This document shows positions 6,511 to 7,170 of a DNA stretch of 7,170 nucleotides, piece by piece. The stretch is from Candidatus Wirthbacteria bacterium CG2_30_54_11 (GTDB lineage: Bacteria > Patescibacteriota > CG2-30-54-11). The DNA lies in the NCBI GenBank assembly GCA_001873755.1, contig MNZT01000068.1, positions 1-7,170 on the forward strand, given 5' to 3'. How positions within the stretch are numbered: position 1 is the stretch's first letter; every line of letters begins with the position of its first letter. The notes under the pieces are model-generated. The model had not been told where the DNA came from. It was given only the letters and a program-made list of their open reading frames with translations, and searched no databases. Position numbers and translations under genes: made by a program.

Positions 6511-7170
6511 ATGGCAAGGAATCCGCAGGCAGGTGAAGGTCTCCAGTATTCGGAGCATGGAGACAATCAAGCCTGGCAGTCTGCACCATCCGCGCCGAAG
6601 TTTTCGCTGTCGTTCAGTTCTGCCTGGATCAATACTTCCATCATCTGGGTCGGCGGATTGATTGCTTTCTTTGTCCCTTTTGTTTTCGCTGATTGGACAG
6701 TCGAGTATCTGCGTTTCAATAAAGCCATGGTCGTCATCCTGGGTGCACTCCTCATGAGTGTGCTCTGGGCAGTGAAAATCGTTCTGGACAAGGAAGTCCG
6801 TCTGAAGAAGACAATTGTTGACCTGCCGATTCTCGGCATGCTTGCAGCCTCGACTCTCGCCATGGTCATGTCCAAGATTTCGAGCCAGAGCCTGTGGGGT
6901 GCCTTTCCCAATTTTGAAGACGGCTTTGTCCTTCTGGTTTCTTTCATTGTTATATTCTACGCACTGATTAATCATATCCGCAACGGCAAAGACTGGCTTC
7001 TCCTTCTGGGCATGCTGATGTCGTCCGCCGCTTTGCTCGGTGTGGTGTCGATTCTGCAGTATCTGGGCGTGTTTGTACTTCCCTTCACCGTTATCTCTAC
7101 CAGCAAGCTTTTCACCCCGTTCGGAACCATGCATCAGCTGGCCCTGTTCCTGGCGGTCCTGCTTCCCCTG
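6511..7170 (+). CDS. O-antigen ligase/polymerase-like polytopic membrane protein (5' part, runs off the window)
   Basis: 220 codons are present and the frame is still open at the window end. The protein starts with a polar, probably cytoplasmic tail (1-38). Hydrophobic segments follow at about 40-60, 71-92, 104-120, 136-154, 162-190 and 205 to the edge, so at least five or six membrane spans. Between them are a charged KEVRLKK loop (94-100), DLPILGMLAAS (104-114), SLWGAFPNFEDGF (127-139) and FGTMHQLALFLAVLLPL (204-220). This order recalls the N-terminal half of O-antigen ligase/Wzy-like proteins, where a G(T/S)xGNpN-like motif precedes a run of membrane helices. I associate the DLP...SLWG form with CPR ligase-like proteins. 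The usual Wzy_C region and any C-terminal TPR repeats would lie beyond the window, so the assignment is tentative. Members transfer or polymerise surface polysaccharide at the outer side of the membrane. The start is secured by AAGGAGG. It lies in the same frame as the aldolase, 24 open codons after that gene's TGA. Confidence 0.72.
   Translation, partial: MARNPQAGEGLQYSEHGDNQAWQSAPSAPKFSLSFSSAWINTSIIWVGGLIAFFVPFVFADWTVEYLRFNKAMVVILGALLMSVLWAVKIVLDKEVRLKKTIVDLPILGMLAASTLAMVMSKISSQSLWGAFPNFEDGFVLLVSFIVIFYALINHIRNGKDWLLLLGMLMSSAALLGVVSILQYLGVFVLPFTVISTSKLFTPFGTMHQLALFLAVLLPL

Noticed and set aside
6457..7134. 225-codon minus-strand frame opposite the membrane protein
   Set aside because: It is a polar, low-complexity-like translation antisense to clear transmembrane segments. 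The plus frame has AAGGAGG and continuous hydrophobic helices.

Overview
This 7.2 kb window carries four protein-coding genes. From left to right they are a minus-strand bifunctional penicillin-binding protein, then three co-directional plus-strand genes: an unusual tyrosyl-tRNA synthetase with an N-terminal B3/B4-type domain, a class II fructose-bisphosphate aldolase, and the first 220 codons of a polytopic membrane protein that resembles O-antigen ligase/polymerase. No tRNA, rRNA, CRISPR, transposase or phage gene is visible.

The genes look bacterial, and the style suggests a Candidate Phyla Radiation (Patescibacteria) lineage of intermediate GC. That is inference from three features: a PBP1A-like protein with a long Ig-like tail, a membrane protein with a DLP...SLWG...F..GF pattern that I associate with CPR ligase-like proteins, and the compact gene set. 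All three stop codons are used as stops (TAA for the PBP, TAG for tyrS, TGA for the aldolase). The long frames contain no internal TGA, so the SR1/Gracilibacteria code in which UGA means glycine is unlikely.

Layout: 1-287 is non-coding. Its first 180 bases are only about one-third GC, and an imperfect but long hairpin (220-263) lies just beyond the PBP stop. 288-3458 (-) is the PBP. 3459-3575 is a short divergent promoter region with an extended -10 element for the PBP. 3576-5519 (+) is tyrS, and its start is fixed by a good Shine-Dalgarno site rather than by the longest frame. A 58-base gap holding a perfect 3 x 7 bp tandem repeat leads to the aldolase (5578-6438). A 72-base AT-rich gap with a strong AAGGAGG site leads to the ligase-like gene (6511 to the window edge).

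The PBP and the ligase-like protein both concern the cell envelope, while TyrRS and the aldolase are translation and central-carbon housekeeping. The spacing would allow one tyrS-fba-ligase transcript, but the functions do not form an obvious pathway.

The most noteworthy item is the synthetase. A complete stand-alone-type B3/B4 domain (the family of the PheRS editing domain and of free-standing trans-editing deacylases) is continuous in frame with a complete TyrRS that retains its catalytic motifs and S4 domain. I know of no described TyrRS with a built-in editing domain of this kind.
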